64,000 nt of DNA from Collybiopsis luxurians FD-317 M1 (taxonomy: Eukaryota; Basidiomycota; Agaricomycetes; Agaricales; Omphalotaceae), in assembly GCA_000827265.1 (NCBI GenBank), contig KN834749.1, positions 547,500 through 611,499 of the forward strand, in the 5' to 3' direction. The notes beneath the pieces were generated by a model. It worked only from the letters and a program-made list of their open reading frames with translations, was not told where the DNA came from and did no database searches. Position numbers and translations under genes: made by a program. Below, one piece after another: positions 43,887 through 54,351 of this stretch (position 1 is the first letter of the stretch; every line of letters starts with the position of its first letter).

Positions 43887-45120
43887 ATGGCTTCTGCAGA
43901 AACTCGAAAAGCAAAATCAAGACTCAAGGTTCTTTCTGCGTCTATTGACGAAGTTGAAGCCGCTATTGAACCTTTACTTTCCGGCGAACAAACTCTTCCG
44001 GAAATTTTACTTGCACTGGAACCTTTGCAGCAAGCAAAGTTACAAACGGCGCTGCCCTACTTGGTATACGACTTGATTTTTAGTGCGTTTCAGCTACGTG
44101 CTGAATTTTTTCATGTCTAATTTTACTGTGCAAGTATACCTTAGAACCCGGGGCATCGATCCTAAAAGTCACCCGGTAATCACTGAACTAGTATGTGTTC
44201 TCAATGTATCTTGATTAGGACCACTCTAAGGATGAGAAAAATAGGATAGAGTACGACAATATTTTGACAAGATTAAAGATGCAGAGAATCCGGCGGCTCG
44301 TGAGTAAATGGAAGCATCCTCACGCGTATTTTTCTCATTGCTTCGTAGGCACAATGCAAGTAGACAAGGCAGCCGCAAATCGATTCATCAAGCATGCTAT
44401 TTCTCAAGCTCAGATTGACGCTGATGCGGCTGGTGCATATCCATCGAAAGTACAATCCTCAATCGATTCTGAAGCTGGTCCATCCACCTCTAATTCAGCC
44501 TCTGTCCGTGTCCCGGTAAAGGTCACATCCAAGATGCTGGAAAGAGAAGAATGGCAGAAACGTGTGGAAGAGGCGGGAAGTGATGTTGATGATGAAATTG
44601 AAAGATGGGAGGGGGAAGATGATGCTCAGTCGGAACGAGGGAACTTGATGTCCAATTTGAAAGGGAAAGGTAAGGTTGTTGATACACTCCCGGGAGAGAA
44701 ATCTGGAAGTAAAAGACGTCGAGCTGCAATGGATCCATTCGCTGGTACGTTTATATAAACTGATCAAGCTGCCATTCATTGATCACTCTCCAAGGCTACG
44801 GCAACGAGTCTGAAGACTCTCAACCTGCAAAAAAACAGGCGCTCTTGCTGGACACACACTCTATAGTTGATCCATCTTCCGCTTCGAGCAACTCTACACC
44901 GACGAAAACAGAGAACAAAACCGGAAAGCAACAAAAGGCGAAAGAGGCAAGAAATCGTCGTGTTGTGCAGTTACACGCAGAGGGCGCGAATGAACACCGG
45001 GAGGATAACGATATGGATATCACTGAATCTGGGTCATCGACATCGACGTCAGCACCAGAAGCTCTTGGCCCAACGTCGATACTAGGAGGTAAAAAAAAGA
45101 AGGATAAGAAGAGAAAGTAG
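43887..45120 (+). CDS. LRP1: Lrp1/Rrp47 (C1D family), nuclear exosome cofactor
   Basis: C1D/Sas10 family protein that binds Rrp6 and the nuclear exosome to process rRNA, snoRNA and other transcripts. Residues 1-75 form the helical C1D core: LKVLSASIDEVEAAIEPLL, LLALEPLQQAKLQTALPYLVYDLIF, then YLRTRGIDPKSHPVITEL and VRQYFDKIKDAENPA (the classic Rrp47 segment), and ANRFIKHAI. A disordered part with SKMLEREEWQKRVEEAG and a KRRRAAMDPFAGYG motif follows. The basic C-terminus ILGGKKKKDKKRK is a likely RNA-binding or nuclear signal. Four introns; the one ending near 44155 joins LIFI to YLRTRG. Its ATG lies 117 bp after the stop of the stress-type gene. Confidence 0.87.
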
Positions 45121-45511
45121 ACTATAGCACATCTGTTACAGTCATTTGTTTTGAGTGGACATATTACGCGGAATCTAAGACGGCTTCTTTCTGGCAAGCG
45201 CCGAGGTTGTGCCACAGGTCGGTCATCAGTGCATCAAGGCCGGAAAACCCAGAAAGGTAGAATTGCAGAATTCTCCGAGTGCACTCCGGAATTACTGAAT
45301 TGAGCTACAAGGACATCAGTCATCGTGTACTTTAACTGTAACCGGTGTACATGGTCCTGGCTCTTACCCCCATCATCCTCATCTCATGTCTGTCTAAATC
45401 GTTCTCGTTGACGCTGACCGTCTTAATTATCTAAAGCCACAAAGGGCCCTCGAATTTCCCATTGTCCTCTTTCAAAGGCCTTGAAAAAATAAACTTGAAA
45501 TTCTGGTAACA
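45121..45511. other. Intergenic, LRP1 to methyltransferase
   Basis: The 391-bp gap has no supported frame; a minus-strand frame at 45423-45605 has no motif and overlaps the next gene. CT-rich and T-rich runs near 45380-45420 and 45460-45480 may mark the next promoter. Confidence 0.35.
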
Positions 45512-48500
45512 ATGGCGATTTCCACAATGTCAAATAGTTCAAAGCCCTTGGACGACCTCTTTGCACCTTTATTAGAGCCCACCACTTCCTCCCGCCCGCT
45601 CTCACCAGTCAAATCTCACTACAGACCTTTTTCTACTATCATCACTCCCCCGCCCGACTTCGACGCGTCTCCATCCAAGTCCCGACGCACAACTTCACGA
45701 ACCAGTGGTCATCCCAGACCACTATCTTCCGCTTTTACTAATATGGGTTTCCTAAAGTCCGGCAAGAGCAAGGGCAAGGAAAAGGAAGAAAAACCGGCTA
45801 CTTCGAAAGATGGATTCTTTAATCGGACACTCAGGGCGAAAAAATCTTTTAATTCCCTTCTCGTCGTGCCCGAAGAAAGTCCGCCACCTTCTTCAACGCC
45901 ACCCGCCGTATTCACCCCCAGTCTTGCTTCCACTTTTGCAGAAAGTTCATCAGCAGGTTACTCTGCTTCAACCGATCCCTCATCTAGCGCCTCTTCATCC
46001 ACATTTGTCCCTACGAATTCATCTGGCACTCCCTTTCCTGTCAAGTCGCAGGATAATCTTGACTATGGGGGGTCGGACAGATTTGAGGCAAAAGAGAACT
46101 GGAATCTTAGGGAACGAAGACTCAAGTTGCATCCCTATGGAGTGGAGGCCCCGTACATGCAATCGTACGATTCAGTATCGCTCTCCATGTAAGTTCTATC
46201 TGGTCTCTGTATGAAGATTGACTCATTTATTGGGAATGTAGTGATCGTTATATGCATACGCTTCTGAGGCGTTTAAATTCCAATGGCACCCCGAGTTTCT
46301 ATGATTATGCTAAATACAAGAAATCCACCCCTACCTCCATCCTGGACTTGGGCTGTGGAGAAGGACATTGGGTCGTCGATGCATCTAAACATTGGCCCGA
46401 TGCTCTCATCGTTGGCCTAGACCTCGTAGACATTACGGTTCCCGAAGTCCACGCGAACGACCGTATCAGCTTTGTCCTTGGCAACTTGTAAGTGCTTTGC
46501 ATTCACCACTGCTTACTACATGCGCTAACAACTTCATTGTAGTGTTCGTTATTCTCTTCCGTTTCCTCGCGATACCTTTGACCTAATTCGCATCGCCAAT
46601 CTCTCACTGGCTATACCCGCCGATCGATGGAACTATGTCCTCGCTGAAGTATATCGTGTACTCCAGGTGGGAGGCCGCGTGGAGTTAATTGATGATGCTG
46701 TGTCTTTCCCGTATGGGAAAGAGTCTTCTGCACCTAATCTCCGGGTGCAGTCTTTCACTGATCAACCTAATAGACGGAAATGCTCTTTAGATCAGAAGCC
46801 ATCAAGTTTTGATTTTTTTGACGATGAAGAAGACATAACACTACTCGATGACGATGCTTGTCAGGACGAAAATGGAGCGATGGAGTCAACGGCAGATCCA
46901 GGACCATTTGAACCAATTATCGCAGACGAAGGAGAGGAAGAAGTGAGCGAGGACCAAAGCTCCGGCGTCCTCGACGATTTTTACTCAGAATATCCTTCAT
47001 CGTCTGAGACTGTTGGTGATGGTCTTTTTCTGGATGTCGAAGACTCCAGATCTTCCGCATCCTCGTTACAGGATTCCGAAGAGCCCGAGGATTGCTCATC
47101 ACTAAACCCGCCGTCGCTACCCATCACGGGCACTGCCAGACCTCTTCCCGCACCCCGTCGACCGTTACCGCCAATTCCTGTGTCGCCCGGCCCGATGGAC
47201 ACCGCTTTTCCCAGTACTGTCGCCGACGAAGATGACGATGATATCGTAACGCCGACGAAGCTCGATGCCACACTTCCTGCTCCTACTCTGGCGCACGAAA
47301 TCCGTAATTCTCGGGCCTCAGAACGAAGTGAATCAACTAGCTGCTCATCTTCAGAAATCTCGCAGGAACCACCATCTCCACTATTCAACGACTCAGATTG
47401 GTCCACTCGTGCGAAGGATGGAAAGAAACTGGAAGCGATATTCTATGACATGCTCGAGAAAAAGTACGGCATTCTTACACGAAAACCCAAGGCGATCGCG
47501 GCTCTTTTGAAAGATTCATTCGGCTCCGAGAATGTACGAAAGTTACGGAGCATGCATCTAACCCTCGCCCCTACGGAGCTCGAGGAACTCATCCCTCACG
47601 AGAAGCGTTCGAAATTCCGAGTTAGATCCCTGAGCAAGGTTGCTGACCTGGGCACCCATCTCGAGGAAGACTCCAAGCCGGGTTTCGTTAAGAAAGTAGG
47701 GATGGACGCCAAGAAGGAAAAGAAGTCAAAGAAGGGCAAGGAGCATTCCGTACCATTCCCTTCGAAGGAATCTATCTCCAGAATCGGTGCCAGCACTACC
47801 GATAGTCTCGAGGGTCGAGACAGCTCGGAAAGCATGGCTGCACCTAACGCTCTGAGTGCCAAAGCGGCTGTCCGCCTCGGTATTTCTTATAGCGCACTCG
47901 CAGCAGCGACTAAATCTGTTCAAACACCTTCTGTGTCTACTTCCTCTGCTCCCTCCCTCCATTCCAATAATTCCTCTAGCAGCGTGGTATCAGTTGATCG
48001 GACTAGCGGTGAGAGCCGTCGCGCATCCTCTGAAACGCAAACGTCGCTTGAACTTGCTGAAGAGGTGGTTTCCGTCCAACAGTCTCCCGGACTGCTGCTT
48101 TTACCTTCAACTTTTCTTCCCATGCCCCCTGCGGAGCTTGAAATGCATGCATGCAAGCATATGCACACTTTACTAGGCTGCAAGCGTGCCTTGTTCGATT
48201 GGCTCCTGTTTAACGAAGACGGGACCGAAAACGATCTCATTTCGGAAGAGGAGCTTCAGGATATCTTTTTTGAGTATGATACGTGAGTCCTTTTGATGTT
48301 CTGTTTTTCATGTGTTCCAAGATCCGTTTTGTATAGGTTCCGTCGTCAGCGTCTGAATTGGCCTTCTCAGACACCAGAAACGACTACGAATGACCATAAC
48401 TACAAAAAGAACATAGAAATACCGTTTGAGGTTCCCCAATCTGCCAGCTCACAGAAGTCGGCATTCTCTATCGACTCTCACTACTCCGCTTCTTCTGACA

Positions 48501-48601
48501 TGCCCATTGGTCCGTACAGCCGACACGATCTCACTCATGTACGGACGATCCGAATTTATATGGCTTCGAAGGATAGACCTCTGAGGCCTGGCAGAGCTTG
48601 A
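45512..48601 (+). CDS. Long SAM-dependent methyltransferase with disordered inserts
   Basis: A 975-aa protein in four exons: 45512-46188, 46242-46487, 46543-48282 and 48337-48601, which total 2928 nt in frame. The N-terminal 225 residues are Ser/Pro/Lys-rich and disordered. A class I Rossmann methyltransferase follows: motif I SILDLGCGEGHWVVDAS, GLDLVDITVP and FDLIRIANLSLAIP, and YRVLQVGGRVELIDD (motif post-IV). After this the domain is interrupted by about 200 acidic/Ser/Pro residues. It then resumes with LEAIFYDMLEKKYGIL and LRSMHLTLAP, and after a second disordered stretch ends with PPAELEMHACKHMHTLLGC and LTHVRTIRIYMASK. Substrate is unknown. This architecture, a SAM core plus a split conserved C-terminus, is typical of a basidiomycete group, from memory. 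Confidence 0.8.
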
Positions 48602-49293
48602 GGGTATCGAACGTCCTGACATTGTATGTGTGACTTTCTTGGAATATTGATCACGTTTCCTTTGTGTAGCATTGCATATTTCGTGTTTGACGCCACACTC
48701 TTTCTATCCTTATTTCCATTACACTCACGACTTTTCGCCTGCATTAATACATCTCATCGTCGTTCCTTTTTTTGCGCTCCAGTTATTGCTGCATTGATCG
48801 AACAACATATTGCATACTTTTCTCTCATTGGCTTTGGGCGTTCTTATTCTCGCCATCAAGTTTCCTGTTGTACCACTATCCTTCGATCATTTACTCTCTT
48901 ATGCGTGCTCTCCTCCCAAACTCCCATTTAGATCAGGATCGCGCTCACGCTCTTTTGGTTTTTGATTCTCGCAATGCAATTTTCGTTGGATAGTTGTCAA
49001 TATTTTTATCTGTTTTTGCATTCATCCTTGTCGTCGTCATCGTTCAATCTGAATTTACTCTTACAATCTGTGTTCATTATCACTGTATTCATAGTCACCT
49101 TAATGTAGTTTCTATAATACACACGCTTTTATCCGTTTCAACGTTCTTGAACAGAGGAGCGATAATGTTGCACGTGAACGCGGTGGCTGAATCACCAGCA
49201 GACGCGCGTCTGGCTCCTTACCGATGGCAAGCAGGTTCATTCTTGACTACATCATTGACGCCTTTTCTATCCTCTACATTTCATCTCCTTTCA
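48602..49293. other. Intergenic, methyltransferase to WSS1
   Basis: The 692 bp are T-rich and pyrimidine-rich with short frames lacking motifs. A CT-rich stretch and TTTTATCTGTTTTTGC near 49005-49022 are likely promoter elements for WSS1. An ATG at 49165 opens a longer in-frame start for WSS1 but the extra residues are not conserved. Confidence 0.35.
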
Positions 49294-50661
49294 ATGACAA
49301 CTGATGTATGGGTTCAGTCATTCACTCACTTGAAGGATCGGAAATCTGCAGACCGGGCTCTGCTAATCCTTCAGCGGGTTGCCTCTCTGGTGAAGCCTAT
49401 TATGAGGAAACATAGCTGGATTCTGCCAACTTTGGCCGAATTCTTCCCGGATAATCCAAATTTGCTTGGTGAGTCGCCGAGTCTGCCTCTCGATTACCTC
49501 CAAACTTATGCGGATTCTAGGTCTCAGTTAGTGTCGAGAACTCTTAGTGTGTTAATGACTGTTTCATGACTGATAGAACGCGATTGCAGACGTAAATATG
49601 GGACAAAAGATACTACTCAGACTCCGTCCCGATCACTCTCCGGATTCTTTCTTGCCAGAGGAAGACGTGGTGCAGACAATGCTTCACGAGGTAGTTTTTC
49701 AACCGATACATTATTTGATAATATCTGCATGGTTCTTTAGCTTACCCATAATGTTCATGGTCCTCATGATGAGAAATTTTACAAATTTCTCTCTGAACTT
49801 CAACAAGAATATGATGCTCTCCAACGCTCTGGTTACTCTGGTGAAGGTACGATTTGATATGGACCTCCGATGTCTATGTAACTAACCTCCATCGCACTGT
49901 TTAGGGTTCTTCTCGGAAGGCCACCGTTTAGGAACCAACGTCTCACATAATTTGCCCCCGCTTCGTGCTCGGGAACAGGCCGTCGCTGCCGCAGAAAAGC
50001 GAAGGAAGATCTCGCAAACCTTGGGTGGCTCACGGCGCCTCGGAGGACAGCCGAACTCTGACAGAGCTCTGACTCCCAGAGAGCTAGCTGCAAGGGTGAG
50101 TTTTATAGGAACTCTAACTCATTTAGCGCTTACCAACACTCATAGGCTGCCGAGCGTCGCTTGTTTGATGAAAAGTCCTGCCACACAGGTGACGTTGCTC
50201 AGCGTGAAGCAGAAAAGGCAGCAAGGGATTCGGAGAGAGTCGAAAACGTGATTGATCTTACTACCGATGACTATGAGCCGGAAGTCATTGTCGTGGACAA
50301 CGATCCTTCTGTGCCTGGTCCCTCAAAGATTGTTCTTCAGCTTTCAAAACCCGAGATATCTCCCCCTCGTAAACCTAGCATTGCATCCACTTCAGCGTCT
50401 AGACTGGCATCCAGGATTCCGCCGCCAGCAGTCAACATGGCCACCAAACCGGTCCGGCAAGAATGGGTATGCTCAGTCTGCACGCTCATAAACCCGGCTA
50501 TGTCACTTCAGTGCGAAGCTTGTCTGACCTCAAGGCCTATTGATGTCACGAGGCCTGTCGATAAGCAACTTGGCTGGACATGCTTCACTTGCGGTGAGTC
50601 CAGAATTCCACACGATTTTTGGTCTTGTTCGTTTTGTGGGGCTATCAAGTCGCAGAACTAG
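49294..50661 (+). CDS. WSS1: Wss1/SPRTN-type DNA-protein crosslink protease (WLM domain)
   Basis: Metalloprotease that cleaves proteins crosslinked to DNA. Exons begin 49294, 49590, 49741, about 49906 and about 50146; the first three keep frame. The WLM domain has FTHLKDRKSADRAL, ILPTLAEFFPDNPNLL and the zinc site MLHELTHNVHGPHDEKFY (HExxH-x2-GPHD), with the catalytic Glu codon just before the intron at 49691. SUMO-interaction-like motifs VIDLTTDD and EVIVVDND follow, as in yeast Wss1. Then comes a RanBP2-type zinc finger WVCSVCTLINPAMSLQCEAC and a second cysteine pair set, WTCFTCGE...WSCSFCGAI. ATG 49294 (MTTDVWVQSF) is chosen as it starts at the conserved domain. WSS1 and the next gene converge with only 78 bp between stops. 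Confidence 0.9.
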
Positions 50662-50739
50662 AATGCTTGCTTCTACCTAGCGTCATATTTCTATCGATAT
50701 CGCTTGTACTACTTGTATGTGTAAACCATGGTTACAACA

Positions 50740-52231
50740 CTAAACGCTATCGTCCAATGTGATTCGCAGAGTTCTCACGTCGCCATTTGCAACACCAGGT
50801 TCGACGTGATCAATGAAATAACCGAGCTCGCTTGATTGAGGAAGGTTAATGTCCCGCAGTAAGAGCCCATTTTCTATTCAAGTAAATCATTAGTCAAGTG
50901 CATCGTGACAATTAACTTCGTATAACCTCGAGCGTGATCCCAAAATAGTTGGAATGTCTCCGCATTACGAATCGTCTGCGCAATAATGGCATATCTCTGC
51001 GTGGTTCTTGAACCAGATTGAAGAGCCAACACAAGTAAGGCGACAAGAGGTGCGACAAGTGCAGGGTCAAAAATCTGCAAAAATCCAGTGACACTGAAAA
51101 TACTTGTCAATTCAAACGGAGCGCACCAAGTCGGCACCAAGAATCACATCTGGATTGATTTCATTTTGAAGATAATCTTTGAGCGTTGCCACATCGGGCT
51201 TCAGTGCTTCTTCCCAGTCCAATAGTTGAAAGTGCATGAACTGGTGTGTAGAAGAGAGATCTAGTGATTGTGTATCAGTTAAAAAAACCGCCTTAACTCT
51301 CAAAAGCTTTTTACTGCATGGTAATTGAACATTCCGCCGACATTGGGTCAGAACTTCCTCATTTACATCGGTAAGCCAGACAGAAGAGGACTCCAGCAAC
51401 GTCGTTTTCTTTGAATTTAACTGCAGCTGCTGAAGGCTTGCAGCGATAATTCCAAGAAAGCCAGTGCCCGAACCCAATTCCAGCAATCGTTTTCCTTCTA
51501 CGATGCCTATTTGAATGAATTTAGAGCGCCAGTGAAAAGCGTGAATTCAGGACAACCTACTGGTATTCTGCATGAGATACCTTGCTAACATATGGCTCGC
51601 AAACCAAGTACGAAGGCCTGTAGTACCGCGTTCAATCATGGTACGAGATTCCTCCACGGAAGAGGACTGATAATCAGCCAGGTTGACAACTCCACTGATG
51701 CTTTCTTGGACCAAGTCAAGCCTCCAAAAATGCGTCACAAATGATCTGGAAGGCATCTCTCCGAGTGGTAAACCTCGATCGCATATTTGGTCACGTAACT
51801 CAGCCGAAGAAGACCCAGAAAGGCTACAAGATGTATCGTTATTCCGCATCTTTATCGAATTTGAGAGGGCTCTACATACGGCCCGGAGGAAGGCAATATG
51901 GACAAGTAATGATCCAGAATGCGCGGATCTATCTCCTCGTCCTAGTCGATGTATGCATGAAAGGCGATGAAGGCGAAGAACTGATGCGCACCTCCCCATT
52001 ACTTTCTGCAAGTAAAGTTTCCAGGTGGGAAATAGCTGCTTTCCAAAAAGATCTCTGATACTGTTTCGACGGAGGATATTTTTGTAAAAGGGGATTGAGC
52101 AAGATGAAGTCAACAAGGTTAGAATTCATGTCTGAAAACGATATTTTGGGAGGAAACTGGATAAATCTAAGTGGAGTGAGAGATGCATAATTTTGGAGTA
52201 GAGTGAAGATGTCTCTGCGAATTGCGCTCAT
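50740..52231 (-). CDS. Protein lysine methyltransferase, Efm3/FAM86-like
   Basis: Seven-beta-strand methyltransferase of family 16. The FAM86/Efm3 group trimethylates a lysine of elongation factor 2. The N-terminus (about residues 25-75) has LLNPLLQKYPPSKQYQRSFWK, the FAM86 N-terminal motif, and then HYLSILPSSG. The catalytic part begins TTGLRTWFASHMLARYL, has the SAM motif LLELGSGTGFLGIIAAS, LTDVNEEVL, and VILGADLIFDPALVAPL. After a GGTTAT donor intron the end reads NGLLLRDINLPQSS and continues to RTLRITLDDSV. This last exon is inferred from frame and similarity; without it the frame ends at 50874. Its promoter is shared with mS45 across 168 bp that contain a tandem repeat. Target protein is inferred from the family, not visible in the sequence. 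Confidence 0.78.
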
Positions 52232-52245
52232 TGTAACGGTATTAG

Positions 52246-52313
52246 CTCAGTGCTCAGTGTACTCAGTGCTCGGTGCTCGGTGCTCAGCGCTCAGTACTCA
52301 GTGCTCACTCAGC
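52246..52313 (+). repeat. Heptamer tandem repeat (CTCAGTG) in a bidirectional promoter
   Basis: About nine imperfect copies of CTCAGTG (variants CTCGGTG, CTCAGCG, CTCAGTA and one TA insertion) run head to tail over 68 bp. They fill much of the 168 bp between the divergent starts of the methyltransferase (52231) and mS45 (52400). Each copy is similar to its neighbour, as in replication-slippage minisatellites. Confidence 0.85.
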
Positions 52314-52399
52314 CTTACGGGCAGTTTTGTATCTCATCACGTGATTGTAAGCCACGTGCGCCTGGAAATTTCTGGCCGCAAAATTTTCTTCGCGTTCTG

Positions 52400-53964
52400 A
52401 TGTCCTCTGCTCTGTTGCGTTCACTAAGAACTACTCACTCCCGTTCATGGTCATCGCGTCGTCCATGTCTGCAGCGTGGAATTAGACTTTCACGTCCTGT
52501 TCCCTCTGACCTTGCCCCAGAGCCTCCCTCGGGTGAGGACATTGTGCTTGAAAATGACCTTGCTGCTCGAGAGGAAGAGCTAGCCCAGGAAATGGAGCGA
52601 GAAGCTGAGAACATCTCCGAGTCGTCGGATGAAAAAAGCTCTGCCCCCTCTGAAATTTCCTTCAGAAACTTTATGGAAACTATTGCTCCCCAATACAAGA
52701 CTGCTTCGCCGCAAAACTGGTTAGGTGATACGGTGAGGCAATTCTCACTCGCTCATCTCCTCGGTTGTTCATTGTTTCGCAGCCCTTTCCTTTAAACACG
52801 TCGTTTAAACCACCGCCGCCAATATCAGACGCGCAACGAGATGAATTATATAGACTCTACATGGCCGATCCGGAGAAGAATAGCGTTCGCGCACTATCAC
52901 AAAGGTTCCATATTAGTCTTAGCCGTGTGGATGCCATTTTGCGCTTGAAAGGCATGCAGAATGATTGGGTCAAGGTCAGTCTGTCGTTTCTCCCAGAATT
53001 GCATGATGCTTTCAACGATTAGTCTTTAAGACTTTCCACATGGTTTCATTCTCATTCATAACCTGATCATCCTCACTTAAATATTCCATTTTCGTTTCTT
53101 GAGCTGAATAATTACTCTCTAGGTATTTTGTTCCATTGCTGTATTATCTGCTCACGACTGAACTTCAACTTGGCACCGTTCGTCTTACATTACAGGAGGT
53201 GAGCGCTCACTTTCTTCTTCAGCAGCAAATACCTCGGTATATGATGAAATTTTGATTCATTCGCGATTTGAAAGAATGTCTGCGGCGCCCTTACATCGCC
53301 CAGAGCATGGTTACTCTCTTTACAACCCCATCTGATGCTATTCTTGCTCGAATATCACTGTTTCGAGTTAAACTAAACGTTTCTTTTGCTAGGGCAAACC
53401 TCTCCAAACGGGATTCGTAAGAGGCATGGAAAGACTGCTTGCCGTGTCCAAATTCCCTCAGGATGCCTCAAGTGGAGACGAAAACGGGTGGGACCTACGA
53501 GAAATGCGGCATAATGTCCACGAGGCAGATATGTTAGAGGAGAATGAGCAGAACGATCCTGCTCGCGTCAGATACCAAAGGATGTATTGGGAGTCGCTCC
53601 CGGAATTCGGTGGAGTGAGATTGAGTGTACTCCGTGTTTATCCTGCTCTTATGGTCTTCTACAGGAAGCGACTGTTCCAGCTTCCCTTGAGCGTAGCATG
53701 GCCATGGCGAAACATTTAGCTGCGAAATCTGGCCAGCTCAAGGATCGCCAATATCTACCAGCTATTCCTGATACGGACACAATCAAAACTCCTAAAGAAC
53801 CTATTCAAATATCTTCAAAAGAAGGTCGACCTGATATCCATTTTGTTGATGTGGGAACAAAGTTTTTGGATGTTGCGAACGAAACAAAACGTTTGGCTCG
53901 CATAGAATCTCGCGCTCGGGCCCGGGCCAAGAAAGGTGCGAACAGGCAGGACTTATCAGTATAG
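52400..53964 (+). CDS. Mitochondrial small-subunit ribosomal protein mS45 (Bot1/Mrps35)
   Basis: Nuclear-encoded mitochondrial ribosome protein (PF12298 group, 'mitochondrial regulator protein'). The start MSSALLRSLRTTHSRSWSSRRP is Arg/Ser-rich without acids, as for a matrix presequence. The family core follows: FRNFMETIAPQYKTA, NWLGDT, PFPLNTSFKPPPPISDAQRDELY, NSVRALSQRFHISLSRVDAILRLKGM, DWVKGKPLQTGFVRGME. The C-terminus holds EATVPASLERSMAMAKHLA and FLDVANETKRLARIESRARARAKKGA. Four introns. The one after DWVK (52975-53392) is 418 nt, much longer than others here, and its splicing joins K to GKPLQTGF in phase 0. The ATG is 168 bp from the divergent methyltransferase ATG. Confidence 0.85.
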
Positions 53965-54351
53965 AATTTTTCGGATAATATAAGTAAACGTAATTCACAA
54001 GGGGCCTGGGGAAGTGAATAATCCTTACTCCTTCTACCGTTGATACAGGCGATTATTGTGGCTTGTCAAAGCTGAGCTATCAACTTTTCCAGAGTTACCA
54101 AAACAGCTCGGGCAGGGAGAAGACACTGATGTTAACGTTGAGATATTCAGAGCAAGGCGCATCATTTACAAACCGCGCCCATACAAACTCCTATAGTAAA
54201 AGAGTACAAAACAAGACCATACATTCTGAGATTGTCATACATTGCATGTCGAAAAGGGCTAGCTTCAAAAAGCCATGCATCCTTCAGGTCATTACAGAAT
54301 CGAGAGAAAAAAACAAAGCAAAGGCGAAGAGGAAGTGTCAAGATAGGTATG
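53965..54351. other. Convergent intergenic region after mS45
   Basis: The 387-bp spacer lies between converging stops of mS45 and the next minus-strand gene. It has no supported frame; a plus frame at 54063-54371 has no motif and overlaps the neighbour. A-rich AGAGAAAAAAACAAAG near 54301-54320 lies just beyond the stop of the minus gene. Confidence 0.35.
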
